The notes under the pieces are model-generated. The model saw nothing but the letters and a program-made list of their open reading frames with translations, did no database searches and was not told the origin of the DNA. A DNA stretch of 9,096 nt from Alphaproteobacteria bacterium. Lineage in GTDB: Bacteria > Pseudomonadota > Alphaproteobacteria > DAOWDM01. Shown in pieces: positions 1-6,660 of this stretch; position 1 is the stretch's first letter; each line of letters starts with the position of its first letter. Both the position numbers and the translations under genes were made by a program. Where the stretch lies: contig DAOWDM010000237.1 of NCBI GenBank assembly GCA_030639035.1, forward strand, positions 1-9,096, in the 5' to 3' direction.

Positions 1-329
1 ACAACAGCTTTTTCTTTAGCAGAAAAAATACCTGTACATTCAAAACAAATGTCAATACCCATGTCTTTCCAAGGCAATTTAGAAGGATCACGCTCTGCAA
101 GAACTTTTACGCTGTAATTACCAGCTGTCAAGACATCGCCTTTAACACTTACGTCTACTGGAAGAATGCCGTGAACTGAATCATATTTAAGAAGATGAGC
201 ATTAGCTTCTGGAGAGCCAAGATCATTAACTGCTACGATATCTACATCTGTACGTCCTGATTCTACAAGAGCACGAAACACTAGACGACCTATTCTACCA
301 AAACCATTAATTGCAACACGAACTGTCAT
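1..329 (-). CDS. gap: Glyceraldehyde-3-phosphate dehydrogenase, N-terminal part (cut by window edge)
   Basis: This cytoplasmic glycolytic enzyme oxidises glyceraldehyde-3-phosphate with NAD+ and phosphate to 1,3-bisphosphoglycerate. Only the first 109 codons plus two bases are present; the rest lies beyond the left edge, including the catalytic Ser-Cys-Thr-Thr-Asn site. Seen directly: the Rossmann start VRVAINGFGRIGR (residues 3-15), the VNDL turn with the acidic residue typical of NAD binding (Asp36), KYDSVHG (48-54), a RDPSKLPW segment (80-87) and ECTG (97-100), all standard GAPDH landmarks. The ATG at 327-329 follows an AAGGAAAG ribosome binding site. The gene lies 109 bp downstream of gpsA on the same strand, with its own candidate promoter in the gap. 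Codons such as CGT and GGT are frequent, as expected for a highly expressed gene. Family assignment is very secure; which paralogue (glycolytic or gluconeogenic) is not decided by this fragment. Confidence 0.97.
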   Translation of the reverse strand, partial: MTVRVAINGFGRIGRLVFRALVESGRTDVDIVAVNDLGSPEANAHLLKYDSVHGILPVDVSVKGDVLTAGNYSVKVLAERDPSKLPWKDMGIDICFECTGIFSAKEKAV

Positions 330-400
330 TTTTCTTTCCTTTTTTCAATTATTTTAAGTTGCTAAAACTAAAAACTAGCATATAACTTTTTCCCACAAAC

Positions 401-429
401 AGCATAAAAAATCCAGTAAAAAACATCAA
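401..429 (-). promoter_or_regulatory. Candidate sigma70-type promoter for gap
   Basis: Read on the minus strand, TTGATG (424-429) is followed after exactly 17 bases by TATGCT (401-406). Each hexamer matches four of six consensus positions. The predicted start near 394 gives a leader of about 65 bases before the gap ATG. A second TATGCT lies closer to gap (378-383) but has no convincing -35 box. The promoter is inferred from sequence only; gap could also be read through from gpsA, as no terminator is visible after gpsA. Confidence 0.45.
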
Positions 430-438
430 ACGTAAATT

Positions 439-1449
439 TTAAAGTATTGTCATGCCTATATCGAGTTCTGAACGAAAAGGTCTAGATAGAAGCTCTTTTA
501 TAGTAGTGTCAATATCTGCACTATGATTTAAGATTTTATCTACAGCCATACAAATCGGCATATCAATATTATATTTTACAGCAGCATCAACAACGGCTGA
601 GGCTGTAGCAACTCCTTCGGTTACAGAATTACGGCTGCTTATTATTTCTTCCAAAGTTTTTCCCTGCCCAAGAGCAACGCCTAGTGAAAAATTTCGAGAC
701 TGCATGCTGTTTGCGGTCAACATAAGGTCGCCTATTCCTGACAGCCCCATTAAAGTCTGTTGCTTGCCTCCCATAGCGACAGCAAGTCTAGTTATTTCTG
801 CAAGACCTCTGGTTATAAGAGCGGCACAAGCGTTGTCTCCGAACTTTCTTCCCTCTGCGATACCTCTGGCAATTGCCATAACGTTTTTAACCGCTCCGCC
901 AACTTGAGAGCCTATTATATCGTCCGATAAATAAGGGCGAAAATTAATTGTACCAATAGCGTTGGCCAACTCCTCGCCAAGTTTTTTATTCTCACAAGCA
1001 AGAGTAACTGCCGTTGGAACTCCAAGAGCTGTCTCTTTGGCAAAAGTTGGTCCTGATAAAATAACAATTGGAGCATCTGGTAATTCTTGAGCAACAACCT
1101 CGCTCATTAAACTACCGCTTTTTAGTTCTATACCTTTGGCACATATAACTGCTGGGGTATTTTTTTTCCAAACAGGAGCTAATTGTTTGCATGCGGAACG
1201 CAAATACTGTGCAGGAGTTACTAAAAAAACAGCATCAGCATTGACAGCTTCTGTAATTTCAGAAGTTGCTTGTATTTCAGCATTAAGCTTTATATTTGGC
1301 AAAAACTGCTTGTTTTCATGGTCATTGTTTATAAAAGCAACTGTTTCTTTTTCTCTTGCCCATATAATGACTTCACGCTCAGCTTTTTGTGCTACAGTCG
1401 CCAAAGCCGTTCCCCAAGCTCCGCCTCCAATAATCCCTATTTTTTTCAT
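439..1449 (-). CDS. gpsA: NAD(P)H-dependent glycerol-3-phosphate dehydrogenase
   Basis: It reduces dihydroxyacetone phosphate to sn-glycerol-3-phosphate in the cytoplasm, the backbone precursor of membrane phospholipids. The protein has 336 residues, normal for GpsA. Visible landmarks: the nucleotide-binding motif GIIGGGAWGTALA (5-17), the CAKGIE segment (103-108), LSGPTFAKE (131-139), GAVKNVMAIARG with the putative catalytic lysine Lys188, GLSGIGDLMLT (235-245) and SRNFSLG (251-257). The reading frame extends upstream by 13 codons to 1488, but that start would overlap the end of tsaD. The ATG at 1449 starts the canonical MKKIGIIGGG sequence, lies two bases after the tsaD stop and has AAGGGA upstream inside the tsaD end, so it is preferred. 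The tight spacing implies co-transcription and probably coupled translation with tsaD. tsaD-gpsA adjacency is common in Alphaproteobacteria. Confidence 0.97.
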   Translation of the reverse strand: MKKIGIIGGGAWGTALATVAQKAEREVIIWAREKETVAFINNDHENKQFLPNIKLNAEIQATSEITEAVNADAVFLVTPAQYLRSACKQLAPVWKKNTPAVICAKGIELKSGSLMSEVVAQELPDAPIVILSGPTFAKETALGVPTAVTLACENKKLGEELANAIGTINFRPYLSDDIIGSQVGGAVKNVMAIARGIAEGRKFGDNACAALITRGLAEITRLAVAMGGKQQTLMGLSGIGDLMLTANSMQSRNFSLGVALGQGKTLEEIISSRNSVTEGVATASAVVDAAVKYNIDMPICMAVDKILNHSADIDTTIKELLSRPFRSELDIGMTIL

Positions 1450-1451
1450 AC

Positions 1452-2507
1452 TTATTTTTTCCCTTTTGCATCGGGGTCTAAAGCCCAACGAGGACGAGGC
1501 TTGAAATCAAGCCCATCAACAAGCCCGAGCCGATACCTTTCTAATCCTGCCCAAGCAATCATAGCAGCATTATCTGTGCATAATTTTAATGGCGGAGCAG
1601 CAAATTCCATATTTTCTTTTTCTGCAAGCCTTACAAGGCTTTCACGCAGTTTTGTATTAGCAGCGACTCCTCCAGCGACAACAATAGTTTTTCCTGTAGG
1701 AAAAGACTCTTTAAACATTTTTATTGCGTTTTTTACACGTCCTATAAGGGTATCGCACACAGCTTCCTGAAAAGAAGCACAAAAATCAGCTTTATCCTGC
1801 TCATTTAGAACAATTGAAGCAAGAGGCTCATCTGACATTGATTCTATTTTACGGCGGACAGATGTTTTCAGTCCTGAAAATGAAAAATCACAGCCTTCTC
1901 TGTTTTTAAGAGGTCTTGGAAAAGAAAACCTTTTAGGATCTCCATTTATTGCCAGCTTTTCAACAGATTGCCCCCCTGGATAACCAGCTTTAAGCATTTT
2001 TGCTACTTTATCAAAAGCTTCACCAGCAGCATCGTCTATTGTTGCTCCAAGCTGGCGGTATTTTCCAACACCTTCAACTGCAAGTAGCTGGCAATGCCCG
2101 CCAGAAACCAGCAAAAGAAGATATGGAAATTCAACGTCTCCTGTAAGACGAGCCGTAAGAGCGTGTCCTTCAAGATGATTAACGGCAATATACGGCTTGT
2201 TCAGAACTGATGCGATAGCCTTGGAAGTCATGACTCCAACCAGCACTCCGCCTATCAGCCCAGGTCCTGAAGCTCCTGCTACAGCGTCTATATCAGCAAA
2301 AGAAATCCCTGCTTTTTTAACAGCAGTTTCCACAACATTATCAATATATTCAAGATGAGCACGTGCTGCTATTTCAGGAACTACTCCCCCGAAAATTTTA
2401 TGTTCTTCAATTTGAGACAATATAACATTCGACAGAATTTCCCGCTTGTCTGTAACAACAGAAGCGGCAGTTTCATCACAACTGCTTTCAATACCTAAAA
2501 CTATCAT
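1452..2507 (-). CDS. tsaD: tRNA N6-adenosine threonylcarbamoyltransferase TsaD (Kae1/Gcp family)
   Basis: TsaD transfers the threonylcarbamoyl group from threonylcarbamoyl-AMP to A37 of ANN-decoding tRNAs, making t6A with TsaB and TsaE; it is essential in most bacteria. With this start the protein has 351 residues. Visible: the family start MIVLGIESSCDET, the metal-binding NHLEGHA with His111 and His115, VSGGH (134-138), DAAGEAFDKVAKML (159-172), GGVAANTKLR (279-288) and CTDNAAMIAW with the third metal ligand Asp312. The frame is open to an ATG at 2543, adding 12 residues (MDDWFKKCFLKD). I prefer 2507 because the family normally begins exactly here and because the candidate -10 box predicts a transcript start near 2553, leaving the upstream ATG almost no leader. 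AAAGGA before 2507 is only one base from the ATG, so the start is not certain. tsaB and tsaE are not in the window. Confidence 0.97.
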   Translation of the reverse strand: MIVLGIESSCDETAASVVTDKREILSNVILSQIEEHKIFGGVVPEIAARAHLEYIDNVVETAVKKAGISFADIDAVAGASGPGLIGGVLVGVMTSKAIASVLNKPYIAVNHLEGHALTARLTGDVEFPYLLLLVSGGHCQLLAVEGVGKYRQLGATIDDAAGEAFDKVAKMLKAGYPGGQSVEKLAINGDPKRFSFPRPLKNREGCDFSFSGLKTSVRRKIESMSDEPLASIVLNEQDKADFCASFQEAVCDTLIGRVKNAIKMFKESFPTGKTIVVAGGVAANTKLRESLVRLAEKENMEFAAPPLKLCTDNAAMIAWAGLERYRLGLVDGLDFKPRPRWALDPDAKGKK

Positions 2508-2559
2508 ATCCTTTAAAAAACATTTTTTGAACCAATCGTCCATAAAAACTTAAAAAAAC

Positions 2560-2565
2560 ATTATA
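2560..2565 (-). promoter_or_regulatory. Candidate -10 box for tsaD-gpsA
   Basis: The minus strand reads a perfect TATAAT here, about 53 bases before the preferred tsaD start. The hexamer at 17-base spacing (CTAAAC) is a poor -35 box. The predicted start near 2553 would leave about ten leader bases for the upstream ATG at 2543 and about 46 for the ATG at 2507. Perfect -10 boxes are common by chance in AT-rich DNA, so this is moderate evidence only. Confidence 0.4.
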
Positions 2566-2630
2566 AGTTACGTCATGTTAAGGTTTAGTCTTTAGTATAT
2601 AAAACTATAGAAACTCTAATTTAACGTGTC

Positions 2631-2634
2631 GGAG
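2631..2634 (+). promoter_or_regulatory. Ribosome binding site fixing the mic60-like start
   Basis: GGAG is followed by nine bases and then the ATG at 2644, normal spacing. It lies inside the frame that a GTG at 2626 would open, so it argues for the ATG and against the GTG, which has no binding site of its own. Confidence 0.7.
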
Positions 2635-2643
2635 ACAACAAGA

Positions 2644-3696
2644 ATGAATGAAGAACAGGAAAAAACAGAAGCTCCTGCAAAAACAAAAAAACAAAGCATT
2701 GTTAAAAAACTATGGATTCTATTTGCTATTTTTGTTGTTGCAATAGCAGGTGTATTCGGTTCGATGTTGTGGCAGTCTCCTCAATTATATCAGAGTTATT
2801 TGCCTGCTTTCCCTGTAGTTCCTGCTGAAAATGAAACACAAAACGTCTTGAAAATTGACAAGCTTTTCAAGCTTGTATCAGAACTTGAAAACCGTATTGA
2901 AAAAATAGAAAAGTCCGCAAACTCATCTTTAGAAATTACAGAACTTTCTCTGCGTATAGATAAAATGGCAAACAAAATAAATAATCTGCCTAACAACGTT
3001 CAGCCTTCTGAAAATCAGCAATTAACAAAAGAGCTGGATTCTATTGAACAAAAAGTCGTAACACTGCAAAATAACAAAGCTGAAAAATCTATTCTTAAAT
3101 CATTTTCAAAAAGATTAGAAACAGTTGAAGAAATTGCTCATGACATAGCACCAGAACGGTTAAAAGCCGTTGCTTTGCTTTTAGCTGCTGGTCAATTGAG
3201 AGAAGCTATAGCTTCTAGCAAGCCTTTTGCCAAAGAACTAGAAACAATAAAAGCTGTCATAGGTTCTGATAATAAAGCAGTAGAAAGCATAGCAAGCTTG
3301 AAAAACATAGCTGATATGGGTGTGTTGCCTTTTTCTATCATAAAAGAAAAATTCAAGGTTGTTGCTGGTAAAGCAGTATGGGCAGACGCTAAACCAAAAG
3401 ATGAAAATTGGCACAATAAGCTGATTGGTAAAATGATGACTTTGGTTACTATCCGCAGAACAGATGAAACTGAAGATAAAAACTCAACAGCAAGCAAAGT
3501 CTCACGAGCAGAAAAACATCTTGAAAACAGAGATATTAAAGAAGCTGTCAAAGAACTCGAAACTCTTACAAGTGAAGCAAGAGATATTGTTTTGCCATGG
3601 CTGAAAGAAGCAAAAAACACCTTAAAAGCGGACGAAGTTTTATCTGAACTAATGGGAATGGCTCTAATAAAGCTTTCCAACCACGATAAGGAATAA
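2644..3696 (+). CDS. Mitofilin/Mic60-like inner-membrane protein (COG4223 type)
   Basis: The 350-residue protein has a charged cytoplasmic N-terminus (1-22), one hydrophobic membrane segment (about 23-43), a heptad-like, probably coiled-coil region (about 70-168) and a helical C-terminal part. The C-terminal part has the pattern ALLLAAGQLREAI...PFAKEL (about 177-199) and later AEKHLENRDIKEAVKELETL (289-308) with a conserved-looking PWLKEA, resembling the mitofilin signature of alphaproteobacterial COG4223 proteins. That family is the bacterial relative of mitochondrial Mic60 and is proposed to shape intracytoplasmic membranes and tether inner to outer membrane. The gene directly precedes the HemY-like gene, the usual family context, which supports the call. 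In many Alphaproteobacteria hemC and hemD come first in this operon; here they are missing. The start is the ATG with GGAG at nine bases. The family call rests on architecture and synteny more than on diagnostic residues. Confidence 0.78.
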   Translation: MNEEQEKTEAPAKTKKQSIVKKLWILFAIFVVAIAGVFGSMLWQSPQLYQSYLPAFPVVPAENETQNVLKIDKLFKLVSELENRIEKIEKSANSSLEITELSLRIDKMANKINNLPNNVQPSENQQLTKELDSIEQKVVTLQNNKAEKSILKSFSKRLETVEEIAHDIAPERLKAVALLLAAGQLREAIASSKPFAKELETIKAVIGSDNKAVESIASLKNIADMGVLPFSIIKEKFKVVAGKAVWADAKPKDENWHNKLIGKMMTLVTIRRTDETEDKNSTASKVSRAEKHLENRDIKEAVKELETLTSEARDIVLPWLKEAKNTLKADEVLSELMGMALIKLSNHDKE

Positions 3697-3701
3697 TTAT
3701 T

Positions 3702-5042
3702 ATGATTCGTATCTTAAACTATATATTTATTGTTGCATCGCTGGTTATCGCATCGGTTTGGCTTTCAAATCAACCTGGGACGGTTGATATAAGCTGGCTT
3801 GGTTTCCAAATAAATACCAGCGTACCAGTTCTTCTTATTGTGCTTCTTGTTGTTTTCTGGGCATCGACACTTCCTTTAAGGTTTGTAAAAACTGTTGCTA
3901 AAGTGCCAGCAAGCGTAAAAGAAACAATTAATGAAGTTTCTGAAGCTAGGCAAGAAAGATTAAAAGGCAATGGCTATACATGTTTGATTAAAGGCATAGC
4001 AGCAATTGCTGCCAAAGATACTGATGCTGTGCCGTTGCTTAAGAAAGCAGCTTCTTTGCTGAAAGATAAAAAGCTTACTCAGGTTCTTCTTGCTCAATCG
4101 TCAGAGCTGGTAAAAAACACAGAAGAAGCAAAAGCACAGTATGAAATGCTGCTCAGGTATCCAGAAACAGAACTAGCTGCCATGTATGGTCTTGTTAAAA
4201 TAGCCAAAGCATCTGGCGATGATTCAAAAGCTTTGCAAATGACTATTAAAGCTTTTTCATTAAGACCTAACGTCGCATGGATAAGTAAAGAATTGTTCAA
4301 TCTTCAAGTCAAAGCAGGCTTAATGAATGATGCTTTGAAAACACTTGAAATTTATAAAAAAGAAAACGAACTAAACGAAAACAGATATATTCGCTTAAAA
4401 ACAACTATACTTACTGCTATGCACGATAAAGCTATAAAAGCAGGTGAGGCTGAAAAGGCTGAAAAGTATATCAGAGAAGCATCTTCCACAGATATAATGT
4501 TCGTCCCTTCAACAACTCGTCTTGCTAAAATAGAGAATGAAGCAGGTAAAACTAAAAAAGCTGTAGCTCCTCTTGTAAAAGTATGGAAAGAAAAGCCTCA
4601 CCCTGAAATAGCAAAAACATTCCTTGGTCTTTGGGAAGATGAAAGTGAATTTCTGCTTGTTCAAAGAGCAGAACAGCTTGCAATGGTTAATAAGAAACAG
4701 CCTGAAAGTCATCTTATGGTAGCTAAAATGGCTATGAAAGCAAAATTATGGGGGCAAGCTCGCAAAGAACTTGACCTGTTTCTTGTTAATAGAGAAACAA
4801 CAAAAGAAGTTGCTTACATGAATGCTGAATTTGAAGAAAAAGGCAATCAGGATATTCCAAAAGCTATTAGCTGGTTTAGAGAAGCTGAAAATTGTGAGCC
4901 AAACGAAACATGGCTATGCAATGAATGTAACACAAGGCACGACAAATGGTCTGCTACATGCCCTTCTTGCAAAGCATTCGCTTCGTTCAAATGGTCTGCA
5001 AAAGAGGGTTCTTTAGTTGAAGATGAAACTTATTTGAGTTAA
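3702..5042 (+). CDS. hemY: HemY-like TPR protein with C-terminal zinc ribbon
   Basis: The 446-residue protein opens with a HemY_N-type region: membrane segment about 4-21, the signature NQPGTVDISWLGFQINTS (23-40), membrane segment about 41-57, then a basic helical linker. The rest is helical with TPR-like repeats (for example AKAQYEMLLRYPE and the paired-helix segments to about residue 395). The C-terminus carries Cys406, Cys409, Cys420 and Cys423 (CNEC...CPSC) framed by tryptophans, a rubredoxin-like zinc ribbon as in alphaproteobacterial HemY and in LapB/YciM. Despite its name this HemY is not protoporphyrinogen oxidase; it is an inner-membrane protein linked to late heme steps mainly by genetics and position. 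It lies five bases after the mic60-like stop, with an AAGGA binding site overlapping that stop, so translation may be coupled. No hem biosynthetic enzyme is present in the window. Confidence 0.88.
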   Translation: MIRILNYIFIVASLVIASVWLSNQPGTVDISWLGFQINTSVPVLLIVLLVVFWASTLPLRFVKTVAKVPASVKETINEVSEARQERLKGNGYTCLIKGIAAIAAKDTDAVPLLKKAASLLKDKKLTQVLLAQSSELVKNTEEAKAQYEMLLRYPETELAAMYGLVKIAKASGDDSKALQMTIKAFSLRPNVAWISKELFNLQVKAGLMNDALKTLEIYKKENELNENRYIRLKTTILTAMHDKAIKAGEAEKAEKYIREASSTDIMFVPSTTRLAKIENEAGKTKKAVAPLVKVWKEKPHPEIAKTFLGLWEDESEFLLVQRAEQLAMVNKKQPESHLMVAKMAMKAKLWGQARKELDLFLVNRETTKEVAYMNAEFEEKGNQDIPKAISWFREAENCEPNETWLCNECNTRHDKWSATCPSCKAFASFKWSAKEGSLVEDETYLS

Positions 5043-5065
5043 AAGTCTTATCAAGGGGAAAAGTT

Positions 5066-5374
5066 ATGCTTGAAAAAAAAGATGATTTTGGAGAAATTTA
5101 CGATTTTCTGGAAAGTGAAAATGGGCAGTTATTGCTGGTCATATCAATCAATGATGAAGAACCAAACAATCCTGAAATAATATGCAATAATTCAAACTCT
5201 GCTACTTTTTGCAGAAATAACAAATCATCTATTTTTCTTCCTGATATGCACCCTGATGTAATTCCAGCCTTAAAAGCATCAAAATATTTAGAAGTTGTTG
5301 AAATGAAAGGAAGTAAAATCGCTAGATATTACGAAGCCTCTATAAGCATCACTAAAAAAACGTCCCTACATTAG
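5066..5374 (+). CDS. Small acidic protein, unrecognised
   Basis: I do not recognise this 102-residue protein. It starts 23 bases after the HemY-like stop, with a strong AAGGGGAA binding site six bases before the ATG, so it is very probably translated and co-transcribed as the third gene of the operon. It has no signal peptide and no membrane segment. The first half is acidic, with a hydrophobic strand-like core (GQLLLVISINDEE, 20-32), then an Asn-rich stretch containing two cysteines (Cys40, Cys49). The second half reads IFLPDMHPDVIPALKASKYLEVVEMKG, plausibly a helix and strand, and ends in a strand-like, more basic tail. Overall it looks like a small folded alpha/beta domain. Position suggests a link to the membrane proteins upstream, but nothing in the sequence proves a function. 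Confidence 0.8.
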   Translation: MLEKKDDFGEIYDFLESENGQLLLVISINDEEPNNPEIICNNSNSATFCRNNKSSIFLPDMHPDVIPALKASKYLEVVEMKGSKIARYYEASISITKKTSLH

Positions 5375-5388
5375 GCGTAGAATCAAGC

Positions 5389-5694
5389 TTAATCTTCTAT
5401 TTTAAACAAAGTATTAAAACAAGCATTTTCAAGAAGTTCTTTTACATCTTCTACTGGTCTACAAAGAGATACCTCTGCATTTTCTTTTATTGCATTTTCT
5501 CTGATAGTCAGTAGCAAACCTAGCCCAACAGAATCCATATAAAGAAGTTTGCTCAGATTAATAACTATTTCTTTTGGACTGTTTTCAAAAATTTCAGATA
5601 AAATCTTATCAAACTCAATTTCATCAGAAAAAGTCAGCCTTTCTATAAGCTGAAGTTCGGTTTTGTCGTTTTCTATTTTAATATTAAATTTCAT
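5389..5694 (-). CDS. STAS-domain anti-sigma factor antagonist-like protein (SpoIIAA/RsbV type)
   Basis: This single-domain protein of 101 residues is the usual size for SpoIIAA/RsbV. In that family an unphosphorylated antagonist binds an RsbW/SpoIIAB-type kinase and frees the kinase's target; phosphorylation of one serine breaks the complex. The key segment is visible: a hydrophobic strand (EIVINLSKL, 42-50) followed by YMDSVGLGLLL, where Ser55 after Asp54 is the expected phosphorylation site. The N-terminal strand and the helix after LTFSDEIEF also fit the fold. Its ATG overlaps the stop of the upstream response regulator-ATPase gene by four bases (ATGA), with GGAG inside that gene's end, so the two should be made together and are likely direct partners. 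No sigma factor gene is in the window. The function is inferred from family and pairing. Confidence 0.9.
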   Translation of the reverse strand: MKFNIKIENDKTELQLIERLTFSDEIEFDKILSEIFENSPKEIVINLSKLLYMDSVGLGLLLTIRENAIKENAEVSLCRPVEDVKELLENACFNTLFKIED

Positions 5695-6623
5695 AATTTC
5701 TCCAATCTTCTTTTGGTTTTTTCATCAAAAAATACGGTAGCTATTACAGAATTTCCACTGGCTATGTATTTAAGAGAAGAAAAGCTTTTTGCTTTTGCCA
5801 AAGCAATGCCTCTGCCGTGAATATCCATTATTCTATCCGAATCAAAGTCAAGGTAACGTTTCCAATCAAAGCCTTTTCCAGTGTCTTTAATTTCAATTTC
5901 GATTCTATTTGCATATCTTTTGAAAGAAAGGCTTGCCTTTTTATCTTTGTTTTTCGACTTTTCCAGTCGTTTTTCGACTTCTAAATTCCATGTGTTATCA
6001 AGCAGTAGCTTTGATTTTTCTTTATAGGTTATTCCTAAATTACCATGTTCTACTGCATTTATCATAAGTTCAACCAAGCCAATGCCGACAGATACAGGAT
6101 TAGGGCATGCAAAAGCAATCAGTGATGATAAGTTGCGTACATCATCTAGCGTTTTAAATGTGAAAAAACCTGATGCCATATGTTTTGTAGCAGAAGTTTT
6201 TCTGCATCTTTCATTTTCAAAATTTTTAACACTTTCTTCTTCTTCAAGTGCGAATCTTATAAGTGCAAGCAAAGCATTTGGATCATATGGTTTCAACAAA
6301 CAATGGAAAGCTCCAGCTTCTATGCTTTCCATGACTTCTTCATTTGTTGTCGCAGCTGTTTGTATGATTACAGGAATGTTTTTCAAGGAGCGTGATTTTT
6401 TTATTCTATCCAACAGTTCCAGCCCATCTATTCCAGGCATTCTGCGGTCAAGAATAATACAATTGAAAGTGTCTTTTTTGCTGTTACAAAGAATTTCCCA
6501 AGCATCTTCTCCATTTTCAGCCTTTTGAATTTCATAGCCTTCTTCGGTCAGATAGAACTCAAGAATATCAAGGTTCATCTTTTCATCGTCAACAACCAGA
6601 AGATTTTTTTGCTTTGTTTTCAT
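5691..6623 (-). CDS. Response regulator with C-terminal RsbW/SpoIIAB-type ATPase (anti-sigma-like) domain
   Basis: The 310-residue cytoplasmic protein joins two domains. Residues 7-125 are a receiver: acidic pair Asp12-Asp13, phosphoacceptor Asp59 in IILDRRMPG, Thr89 and Lys111 in LLKPYD, so all main catalytic positions are kept. Residues about 150-300 are a GHKL ATPase of serine-kinase anti-sigma type: N-box ELMINAVEHGN (185-195, Asn189), DTGKGFDW (247-254) and HGRGIALAKA (269-278). There is no histidine phosphoacceptor and no PP2C phosphatase domain, so this is neither a hybrid histidine kinase nor a HsbR/SypE-like three-domain switch. The Lys-rich stretch at 198-236 between the boxes resembles what I recall from other REC-ATPase proteins. 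The likely role is phosphorylation-controlled binding or kinasing of the STAS protein encoded next. CAGG six bases before the ATG is a modest binding site. Confidence 0.92.
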   Translation of the reverse strand: MKTKQKNLLVVDDEKMNLDILEFYLTEEGYEIQKAENGEDAWEILCNSKKDTFNCIILDRRMPGIDGLELLDRIKKSRSLKNIPVIIQTAATTNEEVMESIEAGAFHCLLKPYDPNALLALIRFALEEEESVKNFENERCRKTSATKHMASGFFTFKTLDDVRNLSSLIAFACPNPVSVGIGLVELMINAVEHGNLGITYKEKSKLLLDNTWNLEVEKRLEKSKNKDKKASLSFKRYANRIEIEIKDTGKGFDWKRYLDFDSDRIMDIHGRGIALAKAKSFSSLKYIASGNSVIATVFFDEKTKRRLEKL

Positions 6624-6660
6624 GTCAAACCTGAAACCGTTACAAAAAATGTATTCTTTA

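Larger units (their letters stand above)
2508..2643. other. Divergent intergenic region between tsaD and the mic60-like gene
   Basis: These 136 bases separate two operons that point away from each other, so both promoters should lie here. The tsaD side has the TATAAT described separately. On the plus strand the AT-rich run GTATATAAAAC (2595-2605) supplies possible -10 hexamers (TATATA 2596-2601, TATAAA 2598-2603), but I find no good -35 partner. I see no inverted repeat suggesting an operator and no trace of hemC or hemD coding sequence. Confidence 0.5.

Noticed and set aside
1450..1488. Thirteen-residue N-terminal extension of GpsA
   Set aside because: It would overlap the end of tsaD, and the family starts at MKKIGIIGGG, which has its own binding site at 1449.
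1136..1770. Two long plus-strand open frames (1136-1504 and 1270-1770)
   Set aside because: They lie antisense over gpsA and tsaD, which have full family motifs. The frames have no family resemblance, and I attribute them to the mirror effect of the real genes' codon pattern.
2626..2643. GTG start adding six residues to the mic60-like protein
   Set aside because: The only good ribosome binding site (GGAG, 2631-2634) lies inside this extension and is correctly spaced for the ATG at 2644.
3192..3680. Minus-strand open frame of 162 codons inside the mic60-like gene
   Set aside because: It is fully antisense to the operon gene, is Ser-rich and has no recognisable motif.
5381..5396. AATCAAGCTTAATC near the convergent stops as a terminator hairpin
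   Set aside because: Only the AAGCTT core is palindromic. The arms mismatch, the stem is AT-rich with no loop, and no clean T run follows.
6082..6528. Plus-strand open frame of 148 codons inside the response regulator gene
   Set aside because: It is antisense to a receiver-ATPase protein with complete motifs, and its product has low-complexity Ser/Phe-rich composition typical of shadow frames.
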